Of a stretch of 32,469 nucleotides of DNA, positions 8,092-17,919 are shown piece after piece. The DNA lies in assembly GCF_022095675.1 (NCBI RefSeq), contig NZ_JAHYSG010000131.1, forward strand, positions 1 through 32,469, read 5' to 3'. A model generated the notes under the pieces. It was not told the DNA's origin, did no database searches, and saw only the letters and a program-made list of their open reading frames with translations. Numbering within the stretch: the first letter of the stretch is position 1; every line of letters begins with the position of its first letter. A program made the position numbers and the translations under genes. This DNA is from Dactylosporangium sp. AC04546 (GTDB lineage Bacteria > Actinomycetota > Actinomycetes > Mycobacteriales > Micromonosporaceae).

Positions 8092-8499
8092 ATGAACATC
8101 GCGACCCTCCCCCAGCGCACCGCCCTGGTGCTCGACCGCGTGACCGTCCTGGTCGTGACCGGCGCCACCCGCCTGTCCGACCTGCCCAAGCACCTGCCCG
8201 GCGACTGGCTGGTCGTCCAACGGCGGGGACCCCTCGCGCAGAGCGCGGCGTTGGACCGGGACGACGGTGACGTCCGGGAACCCGACATCGTGGTGCTGGA
8301 CGACCCCGGGCCGCGCGCGGTGACCATCGCCTGCCTGCGCCACCCGGCCGCCGCGGTGGTCGCCGTCCTCAACCCGTACAGCGACCATCAGGACGTCGTG
8401 GACGTGCTCGAGGCAGGAGCGGATGCCTGCGTGCGCTCGTCCTCCACGGCGATCGTCGCGGCCCATGTGGAGGCGTGTCAGCGGCGCCTGGCCGCATAG
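8092..8499 (+). CDS. Receiver-like small protein, hypothetical
   Basis: A 135-aa protein. The second half (AAAVVAVLNPYSDHQDVVDVLEAGADACVRSSSTAIVAAHVEACQRRLAA) resembles the alpha4-beta5-alpha5 part of a response-regulator receiver domain, where GADA is followed by a hydrophobic strand. The equivalent of the phosphoacceptor region reads DIVVLDDPGP, so an Asp is present, but the conserved Lys of beta5 is replaced (VRSSS). It is therefore probably a degenerate, non-phosphorylated receiver. There is no output domain. ATG 8092 lacks a clear Shine-Dalgarno; an AT-rich CATAAAT lies just upstream and might be a -10 box. Function unknown. Confidence 0.6.
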   Translation: MNIATLPQRTALVLDRVTVLVVTGATRLSDLPKHLPGDWLVVQRRGPLAQSAALDRDDGDVREPDIVVLDDPGPRAVTIACLRHPAAAVVAVLNPYSDHQDVVDVLEAGADACVRSSSTAIVAAHVEACQRRLAA

Positions 8500-8528
8500 C
8501 AATTCGGTGTTTCCGACAACATATTCCA

Positions 8529-8540
8529 GAGAGCGCTCTC
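8529..8540. promoter_or_regulatory. Operator palindrome 1 (GAGAGCGCTCTC)
   Basis: A perfect 12-bp palindrome of the LacI-family type with a central CG step (compare GGGAGCGCTCCC of CebR-like regulators). It lies 15 bp upstream of a -35 box and is repeated exactly at 8596. The LacI-type gene begins 262 nt downstream. Confidence 0.75.
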
Positions 8541-8554
8541 AGTCGATTCCACGA

Positions 8555-8583
8555 TTGACATTGAGCTTGTCGAACGCCAGGAT
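8555..8583 (+). promoter_or_regulatory. Promoter TTGACA-N17-CAGGAT between two operators
   Basis: A consensus -35 (8555-8560), 17-bp spacer, and an actinobacterial -10 (8578-8583). It lies exactly between the two identical palindromes, so bound repressor could block it from both sides. The expected transcription start is near 8590. Confidence 0.65.
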
Positions 8584-8595
8584 GAATCGAGTCTT

Positions 8596-8607
8596 GAGAG
8601 CGCTCTC
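8596..8607. promoter_or_regulatory. Operator palindrome 2 (GAGAGCGCTCTC)
   Basis: Identical to the site at 8529-8540, 67 bp away centre to centre. It lies at about the +6 to +17 position of the promoter between them. Paired LacI-family sites at this spacing would permit looping by a dimer of dimers or simple double blockage. Confidence 0.75.
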
Positions 8608-8696
8608 CGGCCGAACACCCCCGGGTGAACCAGGCTTGGGACCGGCGGATCGTGACCGGCGAAATCGTGATCAGGGTGTCACCGGTGTGAGGGTGC

Positions 8697-8738
8697 GACG
8701 GGTGGTGGAGCGGGCTGCTCCACCACCCGTCTCTTTTT
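8697..8738 (+). terminator. Strong intrinsic terminator upstream of the LacI-type gene
   Basis: A 15-bp perfect stem (8697-8711 with 8717-8731), GGGCT loop, then a U-run at 8734-8738. The U-run is present only in the plus orientation. It lies 63 nt before the LacI start codon and downstream of the operator-flanked promoter, so it should end or attenuate that transcript. Confidence 0.85.
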
Positions 8739-8801
8739 GTGCGCACCACACCGGCGGCGTGCGTCATGATGGTCCGGCACATGGATATGGGGGATGTCGG
8801 A

Positions 8802-9818
8802 ATGGTGATGTCGGGTCGGGACCGGCCCACGCTCGAGAACGTGGCGCAGCGCGCCGGGGTCTCGCGTGCCACCGCGTCCCGTGTGGTCAACGGCTCGACC
8901 TCGGTCGCGCCACACATCCGCGACAAGGTGCTCAGCGCGGTGGAGGCCCTCGGCTACGTGCCCAACCAGGCCGCGCGCAGCCTCGTCACCCAGCGGACCG
9001 ACTCGATCGCGCTCGTCGCCTCCGAGACGGCCAGCCGGGTCTTCTCGGACGACCCCTTCTTCTCCAGCATCATCCGCGGCGTGAGCCTGGAGCTGGAGGC
9101 GGTCGACAAGCAGCTGGTGCTGATGATGGTCGGCCCGTCCGGGCCCAGCCACGACCGGGTCGAGCGCTACGCGACCGGCGGCCACGTCGACGGCGCGATC
9201 ATCTTCTCCATGCACGGCGCCGACCCGCTGCCCGAGCGGCTGAGCCGGGCCGGGGTGCCGGTGGTGTGCAACGGCCGGTTGCTCATCCAGTCGTCGGTGC
9301 CCTACGTCGACGTCGACAACGAGGCCGCCGCCCGGGCCGCCGTCAACCTGCTGCTCGACACCGGCCGGCGGCGGATCGCCACGATCGCCGGGCCGCAGGA
9401 CATGAGCGCCGGGATCGACCGCCTCAAGGGGTACCGCTCGGCCATGCACGACGCCAGCCGGCGCTCGCTGGTCGCGGTCGGCGACTTCACCCGGCAGTCC
9501 GGCGCGCTGGCGATGACCCAGCTGCTGGAGGACGACCCGACGCTCGACGCCGTCTTCGCCGCCTCCGACGCGATGGCCGAGGGGGCGCTGCGCTCGCTGC
9601 GCCAGGCCGGGCGCCGGGTGCCCGACGACGTGGCCGTGGTCGGCTTCGACGACATGGACTTCGCCCGCGACACCGAGCCGCCGCTCACCACGGTCCGCCA
9701 GCCGATCACCGACCTGGGCCGCATGGCCGCCCGCCAGGTGCTGCGCATGGCGGCCGGCGAGCAGATCGAGCCGGTCCTGCTACTCCCCACCGAGCTGGTG
9801 AAGCGCGACTCGGCATGA
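8802..9818 (+). CDS. LacI-family transcriptional regulator
   Basis: A 338-aa LacI/GalR repressor. The N-terminal helix-turn-helix RPTLENVAQRAGVSRATASRVVNG is followed by the hinge helix VPNQAARSLVTQRTDSIALV, then a periplasmic-binding-protein-like effector domain to the end (DAVFAASDAMAEGALRSLRQAGRRVPDDVAVVGFDD, then PLTTVRQP). The LVTQ hinge and central-CG operators are usual for this family. ATG 8802 has GGGGG at a good distance; in-frame starts at 8781 and 8808 are possible. Two identical GAGAGCGCTCTC palindromes upstream suggest autoregulation. No sugar transport or glycosidase genes flank it, so the effector is unknown. A terminator lies between promoter and gene. Confidence 0.93.
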   Translation: MVMSGRDRPTLENVAQRAGVSRATASRVVNGSTSVAPHIRDKVLSAVEALGYVPNQAARSLVTQRTDSIALVASETASRVFSDDPFFSSIIRGVSLELEAVDKQLVLMMVGPSGPSHDRVERYATGGHVDGAIIFSMHGADPLPERLSRAGVPVVCNGRLLIQSSVPYVDVDNEAAARAAVNLLLDTGRRRIATIAGPQDMSAGIDRLKGYRSAMHDASRRSLVAVGDFTRQSGALAMTQLLEDDPTLDAVFAASDAMAEGALRSLRQAGRRVPDDVAVVGFDDMDFARDTEPPLTTVRQPITDLGRMAARQVLRMAAGEQIEPVLLLPTELVKRDSA

Positions 9819-9828
9819 ACCTGGCATT

Positions 9829-10653
9829 GTGGCAGTCGTGAGACTTGCCACCTGGAACGTGAACTCCGTGAAGGCCCGGCTGCCCCGCCTGCTGGAGTGG
9901 CTGCCGCAGGCCAGCCCCGACGTCCTGTGCGTGCAGGAGACCAAGGTCGCCGCCGACGCGTTCCCGGCCGCCGAGGTGGGCGAGCTGGGGTACACGGTGG
10001 CCCACCACGGCGAGGGCCGGTGGAACGGTGTCGCCCTGCTGTCCCGGGTCGGCCTCGACGACGTCCGGCGCGGCTTCGACGGCGATCCCGGCTGGGCCGG
10101 GGAGCCGGGTGGTGACGAGGCGCTGTTCGACGAGCCGCGCCGGGAGGCCCGGGCCGTGTCGGCGGTCTGCGGCGGCGTGCGGGTCTGGTCGGTCTACGTG
10201 CCGAACGGCCGCACCCCGGAGTCGGCGCACTACGGGTACAAGCTCACCTGGCTCGAGGCGCTGCGCGTCGCGCTGGCGGCCGACCTCGCCGCCGGGCCGC
10301 CGCTCGCCGTCTGCGGCGACTTCAACGTCGCGCCGGCCGACTCCGACGTCTTCGACCCGGCCGCCTTCGTGGGCGCCACCCACGTCACCAAGCCGGAGCG
10401 CGACGCGCTCGCCGCCCTGCGGGACACCGGGCTGGCCGACATCGTGCCGAAACCGATGAAAGGCCCGAACCCATTCACGTACTGGGATTACCGGGCAGGC
10501 ATGTTCCATCAGGACAAGGGCATGCGGATCGATCTGGTCTACGCGAGCCCGTCGATAGCGGACGCGGTCACGAGCGCGTACATCGACCGCGAGGCGCGAA
10601 AAGGAAAGGGTCCCTCGGACCACGCGCCAGTTGTGATCGACTTCGATGTTTGA
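9829..10653 (+). CDS. xth: Exodeoxyribonuclease III (AP endonuclease)
   Basis: A 274-aa member of the exonuclease III/endonuclease-exonuclease-phosphatase family, acting at abasic sites in base excision repair and as a 3'-5' exonuclease on duplex DNA. Signature segments are all present: LATWNVNSVKARL (N12), VQETK (metal ligand E37), VYVPNG, CGDFNVAP, the F-T-Y-W-D-Y segment, MRIDLVYAS, and the terminal GPSDHAPVVIDF with catalytic D-H. Length fits the family (~260-270). It starts 10 nt after the LacI stop with GTG, without a good Shine-Dalgarno; a second GTG at 9838 is equally in frame. Probably co-transcribed with the LacI gene. Confidence 0.93.
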   Translation: MAVVRLATWNVNSVKARLPRLLEWLPQASPDVLCVQETKVAADAFPAAEVGELGYTVAHHGEGRWNGVALLSRVGLDDVRRGFDGDPGWAGEPGGDEALFDEPRREARAVSAVCGGVRVWSVYVPNGRTPESAHYGYKLTWLEALRVALAADLAAGPPLAVCGDFNVAPADSDVFDPAAFVGATHVTKPERDALAALRDTGLADIVPKPMKGPNPFTYWDYRAGMFHQDKGMRIDLVYASPSIADAVTSAYIDREARKGKGPSDHAPVVIDFDV

Positions 10654-10702
10654 GTACGCTGTGTCACCGTGACGGTGTCCGGGCCGTACTGTTAAGTGTG
10701 AA

Positions 10703-10717
10703 ACGATCAATGATCGT
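10703..10717. promoter_or_regulatory. Inverted repeat ACGATCA-A-TGATCGT
   Basis: A perfect 7-1-7 inverted repeat, 50 nt after the exonuclease gene and about 190 nt upstream of the operon promoter candidate. It looks like an operator for a dimeric regulator; none is identified. Confidence 0.4.
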
Positions 10718-10897
10718 CCTGGATAGCCCGTTCTCGCCAGTCTTCGACGGGCATTTCCGCCACTGAGCGTGATCACATCGTTACGATCTCGCAGTATTTC
10801 ATCCCTTTCGGGCCTGTATGCTCCAAACGTCGGTGAGCTTGGATCACGCCCTCATCACGGCGCGGCGTGGACTTGGTTACAGGACGGGGGGTGACCC

Positions 10898-10926
10898 TTG
10901 ACGATCGGCCGAACGGGAGACAGGGT
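10898..10926 (+). promoter_or_regulatory. Promoter candidate TTGACG-N17-CAGGGT
   Basis: A good -35 (10898-10903) and a weaker -10 (10921-10926) at 17-bp spacing. It is the best match upstream of the ABC importer operon. Confidence 0.45.
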
Positions 10927-11145
10927 TCCTCCAACGAAGGCGACACCACCAAGTCGGCTTCGTGCACGCTCTGCCCGTGGACCGAACCTGCGGATGGGGC
11001 ACCAGGAGTCCACGAAGACACAGCCGATCGGCTGCTGACTGCCACGGGCCCCGGTCTGGCCGACGCACGCCGTACTCTGCTGCGCCGGCCATCGCTGGCG
11101 GGCTTTGTAGACGGGCAGGCGGCCGGGGAGAGGGGCACCACGCCC

Positions 11146-12147
11146 ATGACTATGGGACCCGTCACGTCCAAGAGCGACGAGCAGGTGCCGACTGTCGAAG
11201 AGGCGACCGCCACACCGTCCGGTGTTCCCGCGAAGGCGATCGAGGGTCGTTCGCTCGGCCAGATCGCCTGGACCCGCCTCAAGCGTGACAAGGTCGCGCT
11301 CTTCGGTGCCGGATTCATCGTCTTCCTGGTGCTGATCGCCGTGTTCGCCCCGCTGCTGAACAAGGCCTTCGGTCACCCGGTCAACGACTTCCACCAGGAC
11401 AAGATCGACCCCTCGCTGGGCGGCATCCCGACCCCCGGCACCTGGGGCGGCATCAGCAGTGAGTTCCTGCTGGGTGTGCAGCCGGTCACCGGCCGCGACC
11501 TGTTCTCCCAGATCATCTACGGCGCGCGGGTGTCGCTGCTGGTGGCGCTCTCGGCCACCATCGTCGCGGTGCTCCTCGGCGTGGTGCTGGGCGTCGTCGC
11601 CGGCTACTTCGGCGGGATCGTCGACAGCGGCATCAGCCGCCTGATGGACCTGATCCTCGCCTTCCCGTACCTGCTGTTCTCGATCGCCCTGATCTCGGTC
11701 GTGCCGCCGAGCACCGGCTGGCGTATCGGCGTCGTCATCGGCGTCATCGCGTTCTTCAGCTGGCCCTACATCGGACGCATCGTCCGCGGCCAGACCCTCT
11801 CCCTCCGAGAACGCGAGTTCGTCGAGGCCGCCCGCAGCATCGGCGCTGGCTCGACGCGGATCCTCTTCCGCGAGCTGCTGCCGAACCTCGTGGCGCCGAT
11901 CCTGGTCTACGCGACCCTGATCATCCCGTCGAACATTCTCTTCGAGGCCGCGCTGTCGTTCCTCGGTGTCGGCGTGCTCCCGCCCACTCCCTCGTGGGGC
12001 CGCCTGCTCTCCGACGCCGTGAACTTCTACGAGTACGACCCGATGTACATGTTCGTGCCGGGCATCGCCATCTTCCTCATGGTCCTCGCCTTCAACCTCT
12101 TCGGCGACGGCCTGCGTGACGCTCTCGACCCGAAGGCCAACCGCTAG
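11146..12147 (+). CDS. Oligopeptide/nickel-type ABC importer permease, DppC/OppC type
   Basis: A 333-aa inner-membrane permease. After a hydrophilic ~45-residue N-terminus, the OppC_N segment (LKRDKVALFGAGFIVFLVLIAVFAPLL) holds the first membrane helix, followed by the extracytoplasmic GVQPVTGRDLFSQIIYGARVSL part and five more helices. The EAA loop that contacts the ATPases is EAARSIGAGSTRILFRELLPNL. The C-terminus LSFLGVGVLPPTPSWGRLLSDA...FNLFGDGLRDALDPKAN is diagnostic of DppC/OppC. ATG 11146 follows a G-rich GGGGAGAGGGG at 11 nt; the ATG at 11152 is an alternative. It is the first gene of the operon, which is unusual: the C-type permease normally follows the B-type. Confidence 0.92.
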   Translation: MTMGPVTSKSDEQVPTVEEATATPSGVPAKAIEGRSLGQIAWTRLKRDKVALFGAGFIVFLVLIAVFAPLLNKAFGHPVNDFHQDKIDPSLGGIPTPGTWGGISSEFLLGVQPVTGRDLFSQIIYGARVSLLVALSATIVAVLLGVVLGVVAGYFGGIVDSGISRLMDLILAFPYLLFSIALISVVPPSTGWRIGVVIGVIAFFSWPYIGRIVRGQTLSLREREFVEAARSIGAGSTRILFRELLPNLVAPILVYATLIIPSNILFEAALSFLGVGVLPPTPSWGRLLSDAVNFYEYDPMYMFVPGIAIFLMVLAFNLFGDGLRDALDPKANR

Positions 12148-12152
12148 CCGGT

Positions 12153-12166
12153 AGGCCTTCGGGCCT
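12153..12166 (+). other. UUCG-loop hairpin between permease and lipoprotein genes
   Basis: A 5-bp stem AGGCC/GGCCT closed by a TTCG tetraloop, 5 nt after the permease stop. It is very stable for its size and lacks a U-tract. It may protect or punctuate the operon mRNA in the 174-nt spacer before the binding-protein gene. Confidence 0.4.
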
Positions 12167-12321
12167 CACCCCGTCCACCCGAGCACGTCGTCCGGCCCCG
12201 CCCCCGCAGCCTGGTCGAACCCTGTGCGCCATTCCCGAACTTCACTCGCACGGCAGCACCACAAGCACAGCTCGGACGGCCCGTCCCTCGGCGGGTCGCG
12301 CCAAACAAGGAGGGAAACCCA

Positions 12322-14088
12322 GTGAGAATGAGGACAGGGGCGCTGGTGGCGGGTTCTACCGCCATCGCCCTGGTGTTGTCCGCCTGTGGGTCAGGCGGCG
12401 AGGACAAGCCCACGACCACCGAGACCAAGGGTGAGACCGGCTTCAACGCCGCCACCAAGGGCGTCGTGAACCCTTCCGACAAGAAGGGTGGCACCCTCAA
12501 GCTCCAGACCCACGACGACCCGGACTCGTGGGACGGCGCCCGCGCCTACTACGCCTGGGTGTGGAACTTCAGCAAGGGCTACTACGCCCGTACGCTGCTC
12601 ACCAACGAGGCCAAGCCCGGTGACGACGGCCTGAAGCTCGTCGGCGACCTCGCCACCGATCTGCCGAAGATCGAGGACGGCGGCAAGAAGTACACCTTCA
12701 CGCTGAAGGACGGGCTCAAGTTCGAGGACGGCTCGCCGATCACCTCGAAGGACGTCAAGTACGGCATCGAGCGCAACTTCGCCACCGACATCCTCTCCGG
12801 TGGCCCGCCGTACCTGAAGGACGTCCTCGACCAGGGCCAGAACTACCCCGGCCCGTACAAGGACACCGACCCGGACAAGCTGGGCCTGAAGTCGGTGCAG
12901 ACGCCCGACGACAAGACCATCGTGTTCACGCTGAAGGACCCGCTGTCCGACTTCAACTACCTGCTGGCGATGCCGGGCTCGGCCCCGGTGCCGAAGGACA
13001 AGGACACCGGCGTCAAGTACGGTGACAAGCCGGTCTCGTCGGGCCCGTACAAGTTCCAGTCGTACGACGCCGGCAAGAAGGCCGTCCTGGTCCGCAACGA
13101 GAACTGGGACGCCAAGACCGACACCGTCCGCAAGGCGCTGCCGGACTCGATCGAGCTGACCATCGGCACCGCGCCCGAGGAGATCGACAACCAGCTGATC
13201 TCGGGCACCGCTGACATCGACGTCGCCCAGACCGGTGTCCAGCAGGGTGCGCAGGCCAAGGTCCTGCTCGACGCGGACAAGAAGAAGAACGCGGACACCC
13301 CGAACACGGGCTTCATCCGCTACTTCTCGATCAACACCAAGGTCGCGCCGTTCGACAACATCCACTGCCGCAAGGCCGTGCAGTACGCGACCGACAAGAC
13401 CACGATGCAGACCGCTCGTGGCGGCGCGGACGCCGGTGGCGACATCGCCACCAACATGCTGCCGCCGACGATCGGTGGTCACGACCCGAACCTGGACCCG
13501 TACAACACCAAGTCGGGCAAGCCGCAGATCGACAAGGCCAAGGAAGAGCTGAAGCTCTGTGGCAAGCCGGACGGCTTCGACACGGTCATCGCGACCCGTA
13601 ACTCCGGCAAGGAGCCGAAGACGGCCGAGGCCCTGCAGGCCGCGCTGAAGAACGTGGGCATCAACGCCCGCCTCGACCCGACCGACGCCTCGCTGTACTT
13701 CCGCTCGACCATCGGCGCGCCGTCCAACACGCACGCCAAGGGCTACGGCCTCATGATGGCCGGCTGGGGCGCCGACTTCCCGACCGGTTACGGCTTCCTC
13801 CAGGTGCTGGTCGACGGCCGTGGCATCACCCCGTCGGGCAACAACAACTACGCCGAGCTCGACAACGCTGAGGTCAACAGCCTGATCGACAAGGCGAAGG
13901 CCGAGACCGACGCGGCCAAGGCCGCCGAGATCTGGGGCCAGATCAACAAGATCGTCATGGACGAGGCCGTCATGGTGCCGTTCGTGTACGACAAGGCCCT
14001 GAACTACCGCAACCCCCGGGTCACGAACGTGTTCGTGACCAAGTACTACGGCATGTACGACTTCGGCAGCCTGGGCGTCTCCTCCTGA
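12322..14088 (+). CDS. ABC importer substrate-binding lipoprotein, family 5
   Basis: A 588-aa extracellular solute-binding protein of family 5 (DppA/OppA/NikA type), the receptor of the importer. The lipoprotein signal MRMRTGALVAGSTAIALVLSAC has lipobox LSAC with Cys22 as lipidation site, then a Gly/Ser/Thr-rich tether. Family features include TFTLKDGLKFEDGSPITSKDVKYGIER, SGPYKFQSYDAGKKAVLVRNENW, and the C-terminal GWGADFPTGYGFLQVL. Translation starts at GTG 12322 behind AAGGAGGG at 7 nt, the strongest ribosome-binding site of the operon, as expected for a binding protein made in excess. Ligand (peptide or other) is not predictable. Confidence 0.93.
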   Translation: MRMRTGALVAGSTAIALVLSACGSGGEDKPTTTETKGETGFNAATKGVVNPSDKKGGTLKLQTHDDPDSWDGARAYYAWVWNFSKGYYARTLLTNEAKPGDDGLKLVGDLATDLPKIEDGGKKYTFTLKDGLKFEDGSPITSKDVKYGIERNFATDILSGGPPYLKDVLDQGQNYPGPYKDTDPDKLGLKSVQTPDDKTIVFTLKDPLSDFNYLLAMPGSAPVPKDKDTGVKYGDKPVSSGPYKFQSYDAGKKAVLVRNENWDAKTDTVRKALPDSIELTIGTAPEEIDNQLISGTADIDVAQTGVQQGAQAKVLLDADKKKNADTPNTGFIRYFSINTKVAPFDNIHCRKAVQYATDKTTMQTARGGADAGGDIATNMLPPTIGGHDPNLDPYNTKSGKPQIDKAKEELKLCGKPDGFDTVIATRNSGKEPKTAEALQAALKNVGINARLDPTDASLYFRSTIGAPSNTHAKGYGLMMAGWGADFPTGYGFLQVLVDGRGITPSGNNNYAELDNAEVNSLIDKAKAETDAAKAAEIWGQINKIVMDEAVMVPFVYDKALNYRNPRVTNVFVTKYYGMYDFGSLGVSS

Positions 14089-14167
14089 GCCCTGTTTCAC
14101 CGAAGCAGCAAGCCTGAAAGCCGGTAACCCGCCCTTCACGAGTTCAGAAGGCAGGTGATGGCCACGG

Positions 14168-14208
14168 CGCCGGCCGGTGCGACGGGAACCCCGTCAATCC
14201 GGCCGGCG
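14168..14208 (+). other. Two-part hairpin between lipoprotein and second permease genes
   Basis: Outer stem of 10 bp (14168-14177 with 14199-14208), small internal loop, then inner stem of 6 bp (14181-14186 with 14190-14195) and an AAC loop. There is no U-tract. It ends 13 nt before the permease GTG. It may shield the binding-protein mRNA from 3' decay and lower permease expression. Confidence 0.65.
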
Positions 14209-14221
14209 TCAGGCCGCACAC

Positions 14222-15223
<1,002 letters not shown>

Positions 15224-15278
15224 CCGATCCCCGTCCCCGTTCCCGATCCCTCCACGGCTTTCCTGGAAAGGAGTGAGC

Positions 15279-16358
15279 ATGTCCAGCGGTCTGCTCACCA
15301 GCGGCGGCCCCGTTCCGGCCGGCGCGGACCCCTCGGCGGCACAGTCCTTCCTCGACGTGCGCGACCTGCGGATCCACTTCAAGACCGACGACGGCGTGGT
15401 CAAGGCCGTCGACGGCCTCACGTTCCAGCTGGAGCGCGGCGAGACCCTCGGCATCGTCGGCGAGTCCGGCTCCGGCAAGAGCGTCACCAGCCTGGGCATC
15501 CTGGGCCTGCACCGGCGCGGCTCGGCCAAGATCTCCGGTGAGGTCTGGCTCGACGGCGAGGAGCTCATCGGCGCCGCCCCCGAGCGCGTCCGGCTGCTCC
15601 GCGGCCGGAAGATGTCGATGATCTTCCAGGACCCGCTGACCGCGATGCACCCGTACTACACGGTCGGCGCGCAGATCATCGAGGCCTACCGGGTGCACAA
15701 CAAGGTCAGCAAGGGCGAGGGCCGCAAGCGCGCGATCGAGATGCTCGACCGGGTCGGCATCCCGCAGCCGCAGAAGCGCGTCGACGACTACCCGCACCAG
15801 TTCTCGGGCGGCATGCGCCAGCGCGCGATGATCGCCATGTCGCTGGTGAACAACCCGCAGCTGCTCATCGCCGACGAGCCCACCACGGCGCTCGACGTGA
15901 CGGTCCAGGCGCAGATCCTCGACCTGATCCGCGACCTGCAGGCGGAGTTCAACTCGGCGGTCATCATCATCACGCACGACCTCGGCGTCGTCGCCGAGGT
16001 CGCCGACGACATCCTGGTGATGTACGGCGGGAAGTGCGTCGAGCACGCGAACGCGCAGACGATCTTCCGGCGCCCCGAGCACCCCTACGCGTGGGGCCTG
16101 CTGTCCTCGATGCCGCGCGTCGACCGGGAGGTGCGCGACCGGCTGGTGCCGATCAAGGGCAACCCGCCGTCGCTCATCAACCTGCCGAGCGGGTGCTCGT
16201 TCCACCCGCGTTGCCCGTACGTCGAGCGCAACGGCATCCCTTGCAAGACGGTCGAGCCGAACCTGGCGGAGGGCACCGCCGGCCACGGCGTCGCGTGCCA
16301 CATCCCGCCGGCCGAGCGGCAGGCCATCTTCAAGTCGGACATCGCCCCATCCCTCTGA
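15279..16358 (+). CDS. ABC importer ATPase, DppD/OppD type
   Basis: A 359-aa ATP-binding subunit. Walker [10 protein letters not shown]-loop [13 protein letters not shown] signature [15 protein letters not shown], Walker [13 protein letters not shown], and switch His in [11 protein letters not shown]. The C-terminal oligopeptide-transporter extension ([13 protein letters not shown]...[18 protein letters not shown]...GHGVACHIP) carries the conserved cysteines that can bind an Fe-S cluster in this family. ATG 15279 has AAGGAG at 5 nt. The ribosome-binding site overlaps a short inverted repeat CTTTCC-T-GGAAAG (15258-15270). It pairs with the OppF-type subunit encoded next to form the ATPase heterodimer. 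Confidence 0.94.
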   Translation: MSSGLLTSGGPVPAGADPSAAQSFLDVRDLRIHFKTDDGVVKAVDGLTFQLERGETLGIVGESGSGKSVTSLGILGLHRRGSAKISGEVWLDGEELIGAAPERVRLLRGRKMSMIFQDPLTAMHPYYTVGAQIIEAYRVHNKVSKGEGRKRAIEMLDRVGIPQPQKRVDDYPHQFSGGMRQRAMIAMSLVNNPQLLIADEPTTALDVTVQAQILDLIRDLQAEFNSAVIIITHDLGVVAEVADDILVMYGGKCVEHANAQTIFRRPEHPYAWGLLSSMPRVDREVRDRLVPIKGNPPSLINLPSGCSFHPRCPYVERNGIPCKTVEPNLAEGTAGHGVACHIPPAERQAIFKSDIAPSL

Positions 16359-16369
16359 GGAGCACGACA

Positions 16370-17500
<1,131 letters not shown>

Positions 17501-17514
17501 CGGTGTCGTTCATG

Positions 17515-17545
17515 GTCGGGGAGTCGCCACTGGCGGCTCCCCGAC
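17515..17545 (+). terminator. Terminator of the ABC importer operon
   Basis: A 14-bp stem (17515-17528 with 17532-17545, one G-U) and a 3-nt loop ACT, followed by TCTGTTTC. It starts 15 nt after the last operon gene. Confidence 0.8.
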
Positions 17546-17567
17546 TCTGTTTCTCCCCGGGTGGACC

Positions 17568-17573
17568 TAGGTT
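17568..17573 (+). promoter_or_regulatory. -10 box TAGGTT, leaderless L7/L12-like gene
   Basis: TAGGTT, then 7 nt, then ATG 17581. No Shine-Dalgarno lies in between, so the mRNA probably starts at or near the ATG. Confidence 0.5.
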
Positions 17574-17580
17574 TCCGTCC

Positions 17581-17817
17581 ATGGACGCCCCCGACATCGC
17601 CCGGATCGCCCGCCTCGAGCGCCAGATCGCCTTCCTGTACCGCCACCTCGGGATCGACCCGCGGCTCGCCGAGCAGATCGACGTGCCCCGCGACCTGCCG
17701 CCGGAGTTCACCGACGCGCTGCGCAAGCACAACCTGGTCCTGGCGATCAAGATCTACCGGCAGGTCACGGGCGTGAGCCTGGCCGAGGCGAAGGCCGCCG
17801 TGGAGCGAATGGTCTGA
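17581..17817 (+). CDS. Small protein with L7/L12 C-terminal-like segment
   Basis: A 78-aa protein. Its C-terminal half (LVLAIKIYRQVTGVSLAEAKAAVERMV) matches the helix-turn-helix end of the ribosomal protein L7/L12 C-terminal domain (..AIKxVRxxTGLxLKEAKxxV..). The N-terminal half (IARIARLERQIAFLYRHLGID) is an amphipathic, probably coiled-coil helix. Proteins of this build are common in actinomycetes as solitary L7/L12-like or DUF proteins without a known role; they are not the ribosomal stalk protein itself. Monocistronic, between a terminator and the protease gene. Confidence 0.7.
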   Translation: MDAPDIARIARLERQIAFLYRHLGIDPRLAEQIDVPRDLPPEFTDALRKHNLVLAIKIYRQVTGVSLAEAKAAVERMV

Positions 17818-17831
17818 GGACTCCCGCACCC

Positions 17832-17860
17832 TTGACTTGGTTGCGGAACCCTTGCATGAC
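17832..17860 (+). promoter_or_regulatory. Promoter candidate TTGACT-N17-CATGAC
   Basis: A good -35 (17832-17837) with a weak -10 (17855-17860) ahead of the secreted protease gene. Other alignments are possible. Confidence 0.3.
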
Positions 17861-17919
17861 TTCCGCCACAGGGCCGTTGTCGGGTCTGATATCCCCATCC
17901 CCTCGACCAGGGAGGACCT

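Larger units (their letters stand above)
8590..8738 (+). ncRNA. Candidate ~150-nt terminated leader or small RNA
   Basis: Bounded by the operator-flanked promoter (start near 8590) and the strong intrinsic terminator ending at 8738, before the LacI-type gene start. It could be a free small RNA or an attenuator leader of the lacI mRNA. A 12-codon frame (GTG 8652 to TGA 8690) lies inside, but it has no convincing ribosome-binding site. The region 8500-8801 contains no other gene. Confidence 0.4.
10654..11145 (+). other. Gene-free leader region of the ABC importer operon
   Basis: A 492-nt region without a convincing gene. An open frame continues upstream of the first permease, but its composition is unlike coding sequence and no start has a ribosome-binding site. 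It contains a perfect 7-1-7 inverted repeat (10703-10717) and a promoter candidate (10898-10926), leaving a ~210-nt 5' leader. Confidence 0.6.

Noticed and set aside
8652..8690. 12-codon leader peptide in the LacI upstream RNA
   Set aside because: The only Shine-Dalgarno-like sequence is too close to the GTG, and no run of regulatory codons is evident.
10867..11145. N-terminal extension of the first ABC permease
   Set aside because: The extra 93 residues do not resemble DppC proteins and have no ribosome-binding site; the ATG at 11146 yields the normal length.
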